Source of the DNA: Oscillospiraceae bacterium
GTDB taxonomy: Bacteria; Bacillota; Clostridia; Oscillospirales; Ruminococcaceae
Direction: 5' to 3'
Length of the DNA stretch: 12,334 bases
Assembly: GCA_016297165.1 (NCBI GenBank)
Contig: JAEDHF010000041.1
Location: forward strand, 1-12,334
The notes beneath the pieces are model-generated. The model had not been told where the DNA came from. It saw nothing but the letters and a program-made list of their open reading frames with translations, and did no database searches. Positions within the stretch are counted from its first letter, which is position 1; the number at the start of each line of letters is the position of its first letter. The position numbers and the translations under genes are program-made. Shown here piece by piece: positions 12,253 through 12,334 of the stretch.

Positions 12253-12334
12253 ATGGGGTATGTAGATATAAACGGAAGCGAAAGCAGTAAGCGAAGGGTT
12301 AAGCTGTCGGTAAAATCCGTTGACGGGAATGAAG
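12253..12334 (+). other. In-frame coding-like continuation after the anti-sigma stop
   Basis: Directly after the TGA, the same reading frame opens with ATG and stays open for all 27 complete codons to the window edge. It translates as MGYVDINGSESSKRR, then VKLSVKSVDGNE, which reads like the next beta strands of the interrupted C-terminal domain. The other two forward frames hit stops within 13 codons. No ribosome binding site suited to an independent gene is visible, so restart would depend on the TGA-ATG junction. Confidence 0.55.

Overview
The window looks like a chromosomal segment from a Gram-positive, probably clostridial (Ruminococcus/Oscillospirales-like) bacterium. This is inferred from AGGAGG-type ribosome binding sites, TTGACA/TATAAT promoters, the style of the ECF sigma factor with its giant membrane anti-sigma partner, and the divergent housekeeping proteins. 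No rRNA, tRNA, CRISPR array, insertion sequence or phage gene was seen. Almost all the DNA is coding.

Layout. (1) Positions 1-640, + strand: the C-terminal end of a D-2-hydroxyacid dehydrogenase, followed closely by a YbaK-type Cys-tRNA(Pro) deacylase. (2) Positions 630-5185, - strand: a compact six-gene operon. In transcription order it reads a small unrecognised protein (weakly like the N-terminal part of Firmicutes HipA-like proteins), a YbgC-type hotdog thioesterase, inorganic pyrophosphatase, TadA, a polysaccharide/lipid flippase and a degenerate DprA. Two junctions are ATGA overlaps and one gap is 2 bases, so translation is probably coupled. (3) Positions 5186-5349: a divergent control region with two near-consensus sigma-A promoters whose -35 boxes lie 8 bp apart. 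(4) Positions 5350-7179, + strand: an unrecognised 609-residue protein with a CxxC...CxxC knuckle, a long acidic linker carrying four copies of a short motif, and a C-terminal membrane bundle. It is separated from convergent pyruvate kinase (- strand, 7240-8655) by a perfect 13-bp bidirectional terminator. (5) Positions 8656-8950: control region with an extended -10 promoter for pyk and, on the other strand, a candidate sigma-A promoter plus a candidate ECF-type autoregulatory promoter. (6) Positions 8951-12252, + strand: an ECF sigma factor overlapping by ATGA a 919-residue single-pass membrane protein that should be its anti-sigma factor and sensor.

The most notable region is the sigma/anti-sigma pair. 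The promoter in front of it has an AAC-N16-TGTCTT arrangement with the geometry of SigW-type ECF promoters, which predicts autoregulation. The extracytoplasmic sensor shows an internal duplication. Its reading frame stops at a TGA (12250-12252), but the same frame continues open to the end of the window and encodes what looks like the rest of the C-terminal domain. This is either a natural nonsense mutation, a readthrough/restart site, or a sequence error.

All calls rest on reading motifs by eye; no database search was run.
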